Part shown: in pieces, positions 17,147 through 25,600 of the stretch
Numbering within the stretch: position 1 is the stretch's first letter
How the letters are laid out: each line of letters starts with the position of its first letter
From: JAXLXE01 sp046328115
GTDB taxonomy: Bacteria; Chloroflexota; UBA6077; JACCZL01
Direction: 5' to 3'
Length of the DNA: 64,000 nucleotides
Assembly (NCBI GenBank): GCA_046328115.1
Contig: JAXLXE010000004.1
Location: forward strand, 62,001 to 126,000
The notes under the pieces: generated by a model
What the model was told of the DNA's origin: nothing
The model's input: only the letters and a program-made list of their open reading frames with translations
The model's database searches: none
Position numbers and translations under genes: made by a program

Positions 17147-17211
17147 GTAACCGGACGGTAACGCCCACCCCGCGATCGTTCACCGGCGCGAAATCGCTCA
17201 TGGCGGAGATT
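17147..17211 (+). promoter_or_regulatory. Regulon site D: spaced half-sites plus -10, upstream of the second NHL gene
   Basis: GTAAC at 17147-17151, GTAAC at 17158-17162, GTTCAC at 17178-17183, GAAATCG at 17190-17196 and a -10-like GAGATT at 17206-17211. The predicted start point near 17218 lies after the ATG at 17200, which selects ATG 17233 for the gene. Confidence 0.7.
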
Positions 17212-17232
17212 AGCCATGAGGGAATCACCACG

Positions 17233-18186
17233 ATGAGACGGATGGTGGGTCAGACATTGGCGTCGGCGGCTGGACCGCCAGTCGTGGCGGCGTTGTGCAC
17301 GGCGCTCATCCTCTGGGTATTTCTGCCGGCGCGCCCGGGTCCTTCCGCTCTCACGCTGCTGCCGGGGGGCGAGACCGGTCGGCCCACGTCGGTGGGCTGG
17401 TTGGGGGGCGATTCGGCTCCTACTTCCATCATCCGCGAGCCGATGGCCGTGGCGGTGCTGCCCGACGGCGACATCCTCGTGGCCGACGTCGGCTCGAGCT
17501 CGATCCACCGATTCAGCCCGGATGGGCTGCTGCGCCGCAGCTACGGCGCCGGGCGCTTGAGCTACCCCGTAGGGCTAGCGGTGTCGGAGGAAGGTGGCGT
17601 CTGGGTGGCGGACCTCTGGCAGGAGGCGGTCTTCGCACTGGACCTCGCGACAGACCGGCTGGATGAGGTTGAGGCAGGACCGCTCGGTGTGCGGCGCCCC
17701 GCCGGGCTGGCGTTCAAGGACGGCAAGCTCTACGTGGCAGATGTCGGACGTCACCAGGTGCTGGTGATGAGCCCGGCCGGCGAGATCCTGCGCGTGCTCG
17801 GGAGCGGGAAGGGCCAGGGGCCGGGCGAGATGCAGTTTCCCAACGGCGTCTGGGCAAGCCGGCTGAGCGACAGCGTGTTCGTGGTTGATTCCAACAATCG
17901 TCGCATCCAGGTATTCGACACCGGCGGGCATCTCTTGCGAACCCTCCAACCGCATCGCCTCATGCTCCCGCGCGGTCTCGTGGAAGACGCTGCCGGCCAC
18001 CTATACGTTTCCGACGCACTTGCCCACGACATCGTGCATCTCGACGAGCAAGGCACGGCACTCGATCGGCGCGGCGAGACCGAGGGTCTGTCGGCGCCGA
18101 ACGGCCTCGGTCTGGCCGGTCGTCGGCTCTTCGTGGCCGATCGGGGCACCGGGCGCATTGTCATCTGGGATCTTGGCGATGCCTAG
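17233..18186 (+). CDS. Membrane-anchored NHL-repeat beta-propeller protein, second
   Basis: A 317 aa protein starting at ATG 17233 with GAGGGA at 17218-17223. The N-terminal anchor (VVAALCTALILWVFLP) is followed by NHL blades: AVLPDGDILVADVG, AVSEEGGVWVADLW, AFKDGKLYVADVG, GVWASRLSDSVFVVD, LVEDAAGHLYVSD and GLAGRRLFVADRG. It resembles the protein at 13345. Its stop overlaps the start of the giant cytochrome, indicating coupled translation. Confidence 0.88.
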   Translation: MRRMVGQTLASAAGPPVVAALCTALILWVFLPARPGPSALTLLPGGETGRPTSVGWLGGDSAPTSIIREPMAVAVLPDGDILVADVGSSSIHRFSPDGLLRRSYGAGRLSYPVGLAVSEEGGVWVADLWQEAVFALDLATDRLDEVEAGPLGVRRPAGLAFKDGKLYVADVGRHQVLVMSPAGEILRVLGSGKGQGPGEMQFPNGVWASRLSDSVFVVDSNNRRIQVFDTGGHLLRTLQPHRLMLPRGLVEDAAGHLYVSDALAHDIVHLDEQGTALDRRGETEGLSAPNGLGLAGRRLFVADRGTGRIVIWDLGDA

Positions 18187-21100
18187 GCTCGACCCGTCCC
18201 CCGTCGTTGCCGCTGCCGTCCTCGTCGGACTCGTGCTCGCGATCGCAGCACGCGGTTCAGACCTTTCGTTCGGCGGAGGCGCTCGAGCCGCTCTGGCAGC
18301 GACACACGGACCCGAGCCCCCAGGCCGTGCCGCCGCAACGCCCATCACGGCCTCCGCGACGACGGTACGCCAGGCAACTGCCACCTCCACCGTCGCCGGG
18401 CCCGTGCGCGGCAGTTCGGCTCCTGTACCCACCAGGACTCCTGTCGAACCCCAACGGTCGATCGCCGGACCTGCCCCCTCGGGACAGTCCACGGATGCGT
18501 CGCAGCCGGCCCGTGAGACCGTTCGGGCCACGGCCGCGCCGGGGGCGCCCGGCGCCGTCGTGGCTGCGCCGGGCCGTTCGGGAGCCAGCCAGAGCTCATC
18601 CACGCCGTCTGCGCCGTCAGGGCCGCTGTCATCCAGCGTCTCGCCCAACCCACCAGGCCGATTCCGTCCGGATGCCGTGGCATCTTCCTCCCCCGCGCCG
18701 CTCGATCCGTCGCACAACCCGCCCCAACCGCCCACGCCCAGCCCGGCGCCCGCGATCGTCTCCCAACGGCTCCAGGGCTCGCAGCTCGCGGCAGGCCAGA
18801 TCCCCGCGCGCGATCCGGTCACGGTGCGGATCACCGTGATGCCAGCTCAGGACGCGGCGCGCGCGGTGCTGGTGGCCTATCCGCCACCAGGCTGGGCGCT
18901 CGTGGACAACCAGGGAGGACGGCTGGTCGACGACGACGCACGGCTCCGAATCGAGTGGACGGTCCTGGATGTGCGCGTGGGTGTGCCACTAATGCGTGAG
19001 TACGTGGTCAGCAGCCCTGCCCGGTCGCAGCAGCCGGCCAACCGGGGCGTTGGTGCGCTGCGCGCGGCGGCCGGCTCCGCGGCGGCCGCGGCCGGAACGA
19101 GCGCCCGGGATGAATTCCAGGCATTCCTTCAGACTCCGGCCGGGACGTGGGAGAGCGCGCCAGAGCAGGTCACCGTCGCGCCGCTCGGAACCACCGTAGA
19201 TCCGTTTCTGCGCGCGGCGGACGTGGTCGTGGGGAGCACGACCTACAACACCATCACCACGGCGGCGCCGTCCGGCCCGCTCGCCACGGCCGCGGCCTCA
19301 CTCAGCGTTCGGCGAGTGGACAGCCGATTCGCTGATCCCAGCCTGATCTCGACGTGGGCGTTCGATCCGGTCCCGGCCGGCACCCAGTGGACGCTTGCGA
19401 ATCCCTGGAATTTTGACATCTACGTGCGAGCGAATACGTCGAGCTCAGTGCGCGTCCTGTTCGCCGCGGAGATCTACCGCATCAGCACCACGGGCCAGGC
19501 AACCCTTCTGAGAAAGACACCCTACAGCGGCCAGGTGGAGGGGCTGCCCACCGCGTCATTCCGCCGCGTGACCTGGAACGACACAAACATCCCGTCCGGC
19601 CTCACCCTGGGCCCGGGCGAGCGCCTCGGAATCGCGTTGATCGCATTTGTAGACGGGAATGAGCAGTCCGGGCTTCAAACGATACTCGGCTTTGACGACA
19701 CCGTCGCGCCATCGAGCGTAACGTGGTCGATTTCCGAGCAGACCGCGCCCGGCGCGATCCGCCTTTCCCACGTACGATTCGCGGAGGAAAGCCCGCTCGC
19801 CAGCCCGGCCTGGCGGGGCGCGCTGGATTCGAGCACGGGCCCGCTACTCCGCGGCGAAAGCGTGCAGGCGTGGTTCCAGCTCTACAACGACGGTGGCACC
19901 GCTGCCTCCTGGCGGCCACGGCTGGAGTGGGCCACGAGCAGCAGCGGACCCTGGTCGGCCGTTCCCACCACGTTGGGGTCGGCGCCGTTCGCGCTCGGGG
20001 TAACCAGCCAGTTCGCGAACGGTGACCCCGTGGCGGCACCGGCGCTTCCGACGCGGGCAGAGGCCTGGCAGAACGGGGTGGCCTACGAGTCGATCAATCC
20101 CCCGATGAGTGCGCTCAGCCTTGGGGCCGCGGCTTACACCGAGATCGTCTACAGCGTCCTGGTGACGACAAATGCCGCCCAGGGGTCCCAGTACTTCCTG
20201 CGGTTGTCCGACAACGGCGCCGCGCTGCCGGCCTACGCCGTCATCGGCACCGTCACGATCCAGTCCAGTGCCGTACCAGGCGCCACTCCTGGGGGGCCGA
20301 CGCCGACCCCCCAACCGCCGGCGCACAACCTGAACCAGCCCTACGGTCCTGATACGGCAGCCTGCGCCGGGTGCCACCGCGTACACACTGCGCCGGGAAA
20401 AGAGGCCCTGCGCAAAGCCTGGCCTGAGGAGCAGCTCTGCTTCACCTGTCACGATGGCACCGGCGCCCCGAACATCCGGGCGGAGTTCCAGAAGCCATAT
20501 CGCATGCCGATCGCGCAGACGGAATACGTGCATCGGACCGGCGAAGCCAGGACCGGATCGAGCTTCAGCGGCGCCAAGCGCCACGTCGAGTGCGAGGACT
20601 GCCACAACCCCCACGAGGCCGGCGCTGTCTCCCACACGCTCGGCACGGCATACGCGGCCGGACCGCAGCAGGGAGTGTGGGGCGTCGGGGCAGCCTGGTC
20701 TTCTGAGTGGACGGCGCCAACCTTCACGGTCAAAGACCGGGTCACCTATCAATACGAGCTCTGCCTCAAGTGCCACTCCACGTGGGCATTCGGAGCCAAC
20801 CCGCCCACAAGCCCTACTGGCGGCTTCCCCGAGACCGATCAGTCCGTGGAGTTCAACCCATACAACCCGTCGTACCACCCGGTCGCGGCGGTTGGGAAGA
20901 ACCCATTCGTGCGAGTTGGCGGCTCGTCCTACGCTGGCTCGCTGCTACGGGGGCTCACGCCGGCCAGCAACCTCGTCTGTTCGGACTGCCACGGCAGCGA
21001 AAGCCAGACCGGACCGACGGGACCCCACGGCTCGAACAACCCCTGGATCCTGCGGGGCGCGTGGAACCGGACAGTCGGTACGGACGGCAATCAGAACGCT

Positions 21101-21436
21101 CTCTGCTTCTCGTGCCACGCCTACAACGTCTATTCCAGCAACGCCAGTAGGGACAACCCGTCGGTGACGGGGTTCTCGGGCGAAGGAAAGAACCTGCATG
21201 CGGCCATGGTGGGCGCCCGCAACAAAGCCTTCGGCGATGCCCCGATCACCTGCATGGATTGTCACGTTGCCATCCCGCACGGCTGGAAACGCAGCCGTCT
21301 CATCGGTTTCACCGGCGACGGGGCGCCCTACATCAACAGACCGTACAGCGGAGGGCTCACCACCATCGATACCTGGCAGGAGAGTGGCCAATGGACCTTC
21401 GACAGTTGTGGAACCGCGATGGACTCGTGCAAGTGA
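18179..21436 (+). CDS. Giant seven-haem cytochrome with Pro-rich and beta-sandwich N-terminal regions
   Basis: A 1085 aa protein; ATG 18179 overlaps the NHL stop, and the open frame upstream is only a shadow of that gene. Order: membrane segment (VVAAAVLVGLVLAIAARG), about 190 residues of Pro/Ala/Ser linker, a DUF11-like beta domain (about 215-290), further beta-sandwich domains to about 690, then a doubled-CXXCH cytochrome region with CAGCH, CFTCH, CEDCHNPHE, CLKCH, CSDCH, CFSCH and CMDCH. The beta domains suggest a long stalk or adhesion module that presents haems away from the membrane. I do not recognise the whole architecture from a named protein. Confidence 0.9.
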   Translation: MPRLDPSPVVAAAVLVGLVLAIAARGSDLSFGGGARAALAATHGPEPPGRAAATPITASATTVRQATATSTVAGPVRGSSAPVPTRTPVEPQRSIAGPAPSGQSTDASQPARETVRATAAPGAPGAVVAAPGRSGASQSSSTPSAPSGPLSSSVSPNPPGRFRPDAVASSSPAPLDPSHNPPQPPTPSPAPAIVSQRLQGSQLAAGQIPARDPVTVRITVMPAQDAARAVLVAYPPPGWALVDNQGGRLVDDDARLRIEWTVLDVRVGVPLMREYVVSSPARSQQPANRGVGALRAAAGSAAAAAGTSARDEFQAFLQTPAGTWESAPEQVTVAPLGTTVDPFLRAADVVVGSTTYNTITTAAPSGPLATAAASLSVRRVDSRFADPSLISTWAFDPVPAGTQWTLANPWNFDIYVRANTSSSVRVLFAAEIYRISTTGQATLLRKTPYSGQVEGLPTASFRRVTWNDTNIPSGLTLGPGERLGIALIAFVDGNEQSGLQTILGFDDTVAPSSVTWSISEQTAPGAIRLSHVRFAEESPLASPAWRGALDSSTGPLLRGESVQAWFQLYNDGGTAASWRPRLEWATSSSGPWSAVPTTLGSAPFALGVTSQFANGDPVAAPALPTRAEAWQNGVAYESINPPMSALSLGAAAYTEIVYSVLVTTNAAQGSQYFLRLSDNGAALPAYAVIGTVTIQSSAVPGATPGGPTPTPQPPAHNLNQPYGPDTAACAGCHRVHTAPGKEALRKAWPEEQLCFTCHDGTGAPNIRAEFQKPYRMPIAQTEYVHRTGEARTGSSFSGAKRHVECEDCHNPHEAGAVSHTLGTAYAAGPQQGVWGVGAAWSSEWTAPTFTVKDRVTYQYELCLKCHSTWAFGANPPTSPTGGFPETDQSVEFNPYNPSYHPVAAVGKNPFVRVGGSSYAGSLLRGLTPASNLVCSDCHGSESQTGPTGPHGSNNPWILRGAWNRTVGTDGNQNALCFSCHAYNVYSSNASRDNPSVTGFSGEGKNLHAAMVGARNKAFGDAPITCMDCHVAIPHGWKRSRLIGFTGDGAPYINRPYSGGLTTIDTWQESGQWTFDSCGTAMDSCK

Positions 21437-21455
21437 CCGCTAGTGAGGTGAAACC

Positions 21456-22073
21456 ATGAACCGTTGGGTGAAGCGTTTTCTGCTCCTTGGGATCTTGAAG
21501 CTCACCGTCACCGGGATCCTGGTGACCACCGGCGGTATGGCGTTCTTCGGCGGCGGCGGCTTGCCCCCAGCGGATCCGGCCGCGGCCGCCGCTGCCCCGG
21601 CCAACAACAGCACGCAGCCCACGCCCGTGCCCCGCACCGAGGAGCAGTCTCGGCAAATGGAACGGTACCAGGAGCTGCAGCAGCGTCTGGGCGAAAACCC
21701 TCGAGACGCCGCCGCGCTGGCGGAGATGGTTGATTTCCTTTTCCAGGCCAAGCGCTACGGGCCGGCCGCGGATCTCATCCACAAGGCCCTTGAGGCCGGA
21801 GCGGAATCGCCGCGACTGCGCATGGGCCTGGGCCTCGCCCTGTTCCAGCAGGGTATGCCGAGCATGGCTCAGAAAGAGCTGAAGCGATCCATCGACGCGG
21901 ATCCCAACAACGCCCAGGCGCACTTCTACTACGCCATGACCATGGCGCACGGCTCAGAGGCCAACATCCAGGCGGCCCGTGAGTCATGGGAGGCGGTCGT
22001 GCGGCTAGACGGCGATGGCGACCTGGGTCGACGAGCACGTGAGCTCCTGGGCCAGCCCGCGGCGCCGCGCTAG
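21456..22073 (+). CDS. Membrane-anchored TPR protein, second
   Basis: A 205 aa protein with an N-terminal membrane segment (LLLGILKLTVTGILVTTGG), an Ala/Pro linker and three TPR-like pairs (REN-type pattern: LGENPRDAAALAEMVDFLF; AKRYGPAADLIHKALEAG; MAQKELKRSIDADPNNAQ). It resembles CcmH/NrfG-like cytochrome assembly TPRs in size and placement, just before ResB. RBS GTGAGGTGAAACC precedes the ATG. Confidence 0.85.
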   Translation: MNRWVKRFLLLGILKLTVTGILVTTGGMAFFGGGGLPPADPAAAAAAPANNSTQPTPVPRTEEQSRQMERYQELQQRLGENPRDAAALAEMVDFLFQAKRYGPAADLIHKALEAGAESPRLRMGLGLALFQQGMPSMAQKELKRSIDADPNNAQAHFYYAMTMAHGSEANIQAARESWEAVVRLDGDGDLGRRARELLGQPAAPR

Positions 22074-22105
22074 GCCCCTGGTTCGCTGGTTCCGGGAGGC
22101 ATCGG

Positions 22106-23272
22106 GTGAGACGCGTCACGATCGAGCAAGAAGCGCCGGGCCACGGGAGTGCCTCGGTCCCGATCGCTGCCGAGAAGCTGGAATCGATCGGCCGCCTGCG
22201 CATAGCGCTTTCGTCCGCGGGCTCGCGCGCGGGCGCGCTCGTCGCGCTCGGATCTCTCACCCTGGTGCTGCTGCTGGCAGCCGCGGTCCCACAGCAGGGC
22301 GTCACGCCCCCCCTCGAGTACGCACACTGGCGATCGCGGTACGCGCCACTCAGCGCATGGTTGGAAACGGCGGCGCTCACGACGGTCGGACGCTCTGCGT
22401 GGGTCTGGTGGGCAAGCGCCGTTCTCATCGCCGGCCTGATCCTCTACATCCGCGGCGAGATCGTCCGTCTCATTCGCGGCGCGAAAGCGTGGAGCGCGGC
22501 CCGGATCGCCCCAGCCCGCCTGGCATCGTTTTGCCTGCACCTGTCGTTGCTCGTCGGGGGGGTCGCCCTGGCAATGAGTCAGCTCACCCGCTTCGCCGGC
22601 TACACCGAGCTTGCACCGGGCGCCAGCCTCGTGGACGCGACGGGCCGCTACCTGGCGATTCAGGCGGGCCCCTGGGCACCTGAACCAACGGGACTCACGC
22701 TGAGGCTCGACGCGTTGCACCTGTCATCCTGGCCGGACGGCTCGCTCAAAGAGCAGCGGGCACGGCTCTCAGTACACCGTGGCGGCCAGCATCTCGCACA
22801 AGCGGACGTGGACCGCGGCCAGATCGGCGACCTAGCGGGCCTCTCCGTGCTGCTCGGCGCGAAGAGTGGTCCGGCCCTGCTCATGGTGGCCGATGACGGC
22901 GCTGGCCGTCGCGCCGGCTGGGTGCACTTCCCGGAATGGCCACGCCAGGACGAAGTGACCGCGTCAGTCGCCGTACCCCAGAGCCCGGCCCGGCTGGCGA
23001 TCTCGCTCCAGGGGGCCACCGCGGACGGCGCCGGTGACGCAACGATCATCGTCCGCCCGCTCGACGCGATGGGCTCGGGATCGCCGACCCGGCTGCGAGT
23101 GGGAGACAGCTTCCACATCGGCGGGACGCGCCTGAGCTTCGCGGCACTGGACGCATGGACCTCGGTCACGGTGACCCGGGATCACTACGTGACGGCGGCG
23201 TTCGTCGCCGCCGGCATGGGGCTGGCAGCGCTGGCGGTGATCGTCGCCGCGCCGGGGAGGAGCCGTCCGTGA
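22106..23272 (+). CDS. ResB-like cytochrome c biogenesis protein (copy 2)
   Basis: A 388 aa System II haem-lyase subunit. Membrane segments near 45 (ALVALGSLTLVLLLAAAVP, followed by QQG as in ResB), 100 (WVWWASAVLIAGLILYI), 140 and at the C-terminus (AAFVAAGMGLAALAVIVAA) flank an extracytoplasmic domain. It is shorter than copy 1 and lacks its long tail. Stop overlaps the GTG of the next ccsA. Having a second ResB suggests specialisation for the large multihaem proteins. Confidence 0.82.
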   Translation: MRRVTIEQEAPGHGSASVPIAAEKLESIGRLRIALSSAGSRAGALVALGSLTLVLLLAAAVPQQGVTPPLEYAHWRSRYAPLSAWLETAALTTVGRSAWVWWASAVLIAGLILYIRGEIVRLIRGAKAWSAARIAPARLASFCLHLSLLVGGVALAMSQLTRFAGYTELAPGASLVDATGRYLAIQAGPWAPEPTGLTLRLDALHLSSWPDGSLKEQRARLSVHRGGQHLAQADVDRGQIGDLAGLSVLLGAKSGPALLMVADDGAGRRAGWVHFPEWPRQDEVTASVAVPQSPARLAISLQGATADGAGDATIIVRPLDAMGSGSPTRLRVGDSFHIGGTRLSFAALDAWTSVTVTRDHYVTAAFVAAGMGLAALAVIVAAPGRSRP

Positions 23273-24099
23273 ACGACGCTCCATCCGTTTCGCTTCACTG
23301 GCTCGTGGTTGTGGGCTACGCGTCGGCCACGATGCTGGGCGGCGCGGGGGCCGTATTCCGCCGCGTGCGTCTCTCAGACGCGGCGGCCGGAGTGCTTGGC
23401 GCCACGGCAATGGTCCACGCCCTAGCGCTGTGGATGAGATGGGTGCAGACCGGTCACGGTCCCTACCTGGGTCGCTACGAGGCGTTCTCATCGCACGCGC
23501 TTGCCATCGCCATTGTCTTCCTGATCCTGCGCTGGCGCCTGAGGATGCCGCGAGAGGGTATTGCGCTGGTGGCGCCGGCCTCGTTCCTGATGCTCGGCCT
23601 CGGCATCCTGGCTCCGGCCGAAATGACGTACCCCTCGCCGGCCATGAACAGCCTCTGGCTGCGGATCCACGTGATCATGGCGAAGCTCGCACTCGCCACG
23701 ACCGTGGCCGCCGTCGCGGCGGCCGCGCTTCTGCTCGTCCGCGCGAGTCGTGCCCGTAGAGATTTCGATGCCGCTGACTGGAAGGGTCTGGCTGAGATCG
23801 ATCTGCTCTCGTGCCGGTGCGTGGCCTACGTGCTGTTCCTCATGAGCGTCGTGATCCTCTCCGGCTCGCTCTGGGCTCAGGCCGCGTGGGGCTCTTATTG
23901 GAGCTGGGACCCCGTGGAGACCTGGTCGCTCGCGTTCTGGAGCGGTTGCGGCGCCGCGATCCACGCGAGGGGCAGTCGCGGCTGGACGGGCACCCGCTGG
24001 GCCAGACTCGTTCTCGCTCTCGGCGTGCTGGGCATCGGGACGTTTGTGGGCTACGGGCACTTCGGCGTGAGCCTTCACGCCGCGTATATCGCCCCTTGA
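23269..24099 (+). CDS. ccsA: Cytochrome c assembly protein CcsA/ResC (copy 2)
   Basis: A 276 aa polytopic haem-handling protein. The haem-binding motif reads WSWDPVETWSLAFW, with a C-terminal HFGVSLHAAY His element. GTG 23269 overlaps the ResB stop as GTGA and follows GGAGG (23256-23260). With the preceding gene it forms a second complete System II synthase. Confidence 0.92.
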   Translation: MNDAPSVSLHWLVVVGYASATMLGGAGAVFRRVRLSDAAAGVLGATAMVHALALWMRWVQTGHGPYLGRYEAFSSHALAIAIVFLILRWRLRMPREGIALVAPASFLMLGLGILAPAEMTYPSPAMNSLWLRIHVIMAKLALATTVAAVAAAALLLVRASRARRDFDAADWKGLAEIDLLSCRCVAYVLFLMSVVILSGSLWAQAAWGSYWSWDPVETWSLAFWSGCGAAIHARGSRGWTGTRWARLVLALGVLGIGTFVGYGHFGVSLHAAYIAP

Positions 24100-24153
24100 T
24101 CCAGGCAGCTCAATCCGGGCGCGGCTGCGCCCGTAACCTGAGGAGGTTGTGTT

Positions 24154-25485
24154 ATGTCGGAAGCGGTGACCGTGGCCGAGCCCAGAGCGGCTCTGCGCAC
24201 GAGCTCGGAAGCCTCGGCGCGACTGTTCGAGCGCGCGCAACGCGTACTGCCCGGCGGCGTGAACAGCCCGGTGAGGGCGTTCAAGGCGGTTGGAGGCGGG
24301 CCCATCTTCATCAAGTCTGGCAGCGGCTGCAGGGTCGAGGATGTCGATGGCAACTGGTACATCGACTATCTGGGCTCCTGGGGTCCGCTCATCCTGGGCC
24401 ACGCCCATCCGGCCGTGGTCGAGTCGATTCAGGAGGCGGCCGCCGAGGGGTCTAGCTTCGGTGCACCGACCGAGCGCGAGGTGTTGCTGGCTGAGCTCGT
24501 CGCGTCGCTGTTCCCGTCTATCGAGTTGATGCGGCTGGTGAGCTCCGGCACGGAGGCAACCATGAGCGCCGCTCGCGTCGCGCGGGCGTTCACGGGGCGC
24601 TCGAAGCTGCTGAAGTTCGATGGCTGCTACCACGGCCACGCCGACGGCTTCCTGGTACAGGCCGGATCGGGCGCATTGACCCTGGGGGTACCCGACAGCT
24701 CAGGCGTGCCCACGGAGGCGGCGCGCCAGACGCTGAGCGTGCCATACAACGACCTGGAGTCGGTCGCGGCGGCGTTTGCCGAGTACCCGTCCGAGATCGC
24801 GGCCATCATCGTGGAGCCCATCGCGGCCAACATGGGCGTCATCCCACCAGCAACAGGGTTCCTCCAGGGACTTCGGTCCATCACCCGCCAGCACGGGGCG
24901 CTGCTGATCTTCGACGAGGTGGTCACCGGCTTCCGGGTCGGCCTGGGTGGTGCTCAGCAGTACTTCGATATCCAGCCGGATCTTACCTGCCTCGGAAAGA
25001 TCCTGGGAGGGGGGCTACCGCTCGGCGCCTACGGGGGGCGGCGTGACGTGATGTCGGTCATCGCCCCGTTGGGGCCGGCCTATCAGGCCGGAACGCTATC
25101 TGGCAATCCTCTAGCCACGGCGGCGGGGCTGGCCACACTGCGGCTGCTGGCAGCCACGGACCCATACGCCGAGCTCGATCGGCGGGCAAGCAAGCTCGCC
25201 GCGGGGCTGGCATCCGCCGCCAAGGCAGCAGGCGTGCCCTATTCCATCGGCCGCGTCGGATCGATGCTGACGGGATTCTGCACGGCTACGCCAGTTGTCG
25301 ACTACCTGACGGCCAAGACCGCGGACACGGCGGCGTATGCGCGCTTCTTCCGCGCCATGCTCGCCCGTGGTGTCTACCTCGCGCCATCCCAATTCGAGGC
25401 CGCGTTCATCTCAACAGCGCACGGCGACGACGAGATCGAGCAAACGATTCGCGCCGCGCAGGAGGCGTTCGCCGCTGCTACCTAG
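24154..25485 (+). CDS. hemL: Glutamate-1-semialdehyde 2,1-aminomutase HemL
   Basis: PLP enzyme making 5-aminolevulinate from the HemA product. Length of 443 aa and motifs are standard: PGGVNSPVRAF, SSGTEATMSAAR, DEVVTGFR and the PLP lysine Lys282 in GKILGGGLPLG. SD GAGGAGG precedes the ATG. It is the last gene of operon D, 54 bp after ccsA, so regulon activation should raise haem supply together with cytochromes. Confidence 0.98.
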   Translation: MSEAVTVAEPRAALRTSSEASARLFERAQRVLPGGVNSPVRAFKAVGGGPIFIKSGSGCRVEDVDGNWYIDYLGSWGPLILGHAHPAVVESIQEAAAEGSSFGAPTEREVLLAELVASLFPSIELMRLVSSGTEATMSAARVARAFTGRSKLLKFDGCYHGHADGFLVQAGSGALTLGVPDSSGVPTEAARQTLSVPYNDLESVAAAFAEYPSEIAAIIVEPIAANMGVIPPATGFLQGLRSITRQHGALLIFDEVVTGFRVGLGGAQQYFDIQPDLTCLGKILGGGLPLGAYGGRRDVMSVIAPLGPAYQAGTLSGNPLATAAGLATLRLLAATDPYAELDRRASKLAAGLASAAKAAGVPYSIGRVGSMLTGFCTATPVVDYLTAKTADTAAYARFFRAMLARGVYLAPSQFEAAFISTAHGDDEIEQTIRAAQEAFAAAT

Positions 25486-25510
25486 TTAGCGGCGAGCGCG
25501 GTTACTGGCC

Positions 25511-25536
25511 GGACAGGACGCCGCGGCGTCCTGTCC
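25511..25536. terminator. Perfect palindrome between convergent hemL and dnaN
   Basis: A 26 bp perfect inverted repeat: GGACAGGACGCCG against its complement. It sits between converging genes and can act in both directions, though a T tract is missing. Confidence 0.65.
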
Positions 25537-25600
25537 AGCATCTCTCACCCGCGACAGCCCGCGGAGTCCGCCGCCGCGCCGCGAAGCGTCTACGGCTTCC

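Noticed and set aside
17200..17232. ATG 17200 as start of the second NHL gene
   Set aside because: It lies before the predicted transcription start (about 17218) and has no SD, unlike ATG 17233.
24133..24137. GTAAC upstream of hemL as a fifth regulon site
   Set aside because: Only one half-site is present; the partners at +11, +31 and +43 and the -10 are missing, and hemL is inside operon D.
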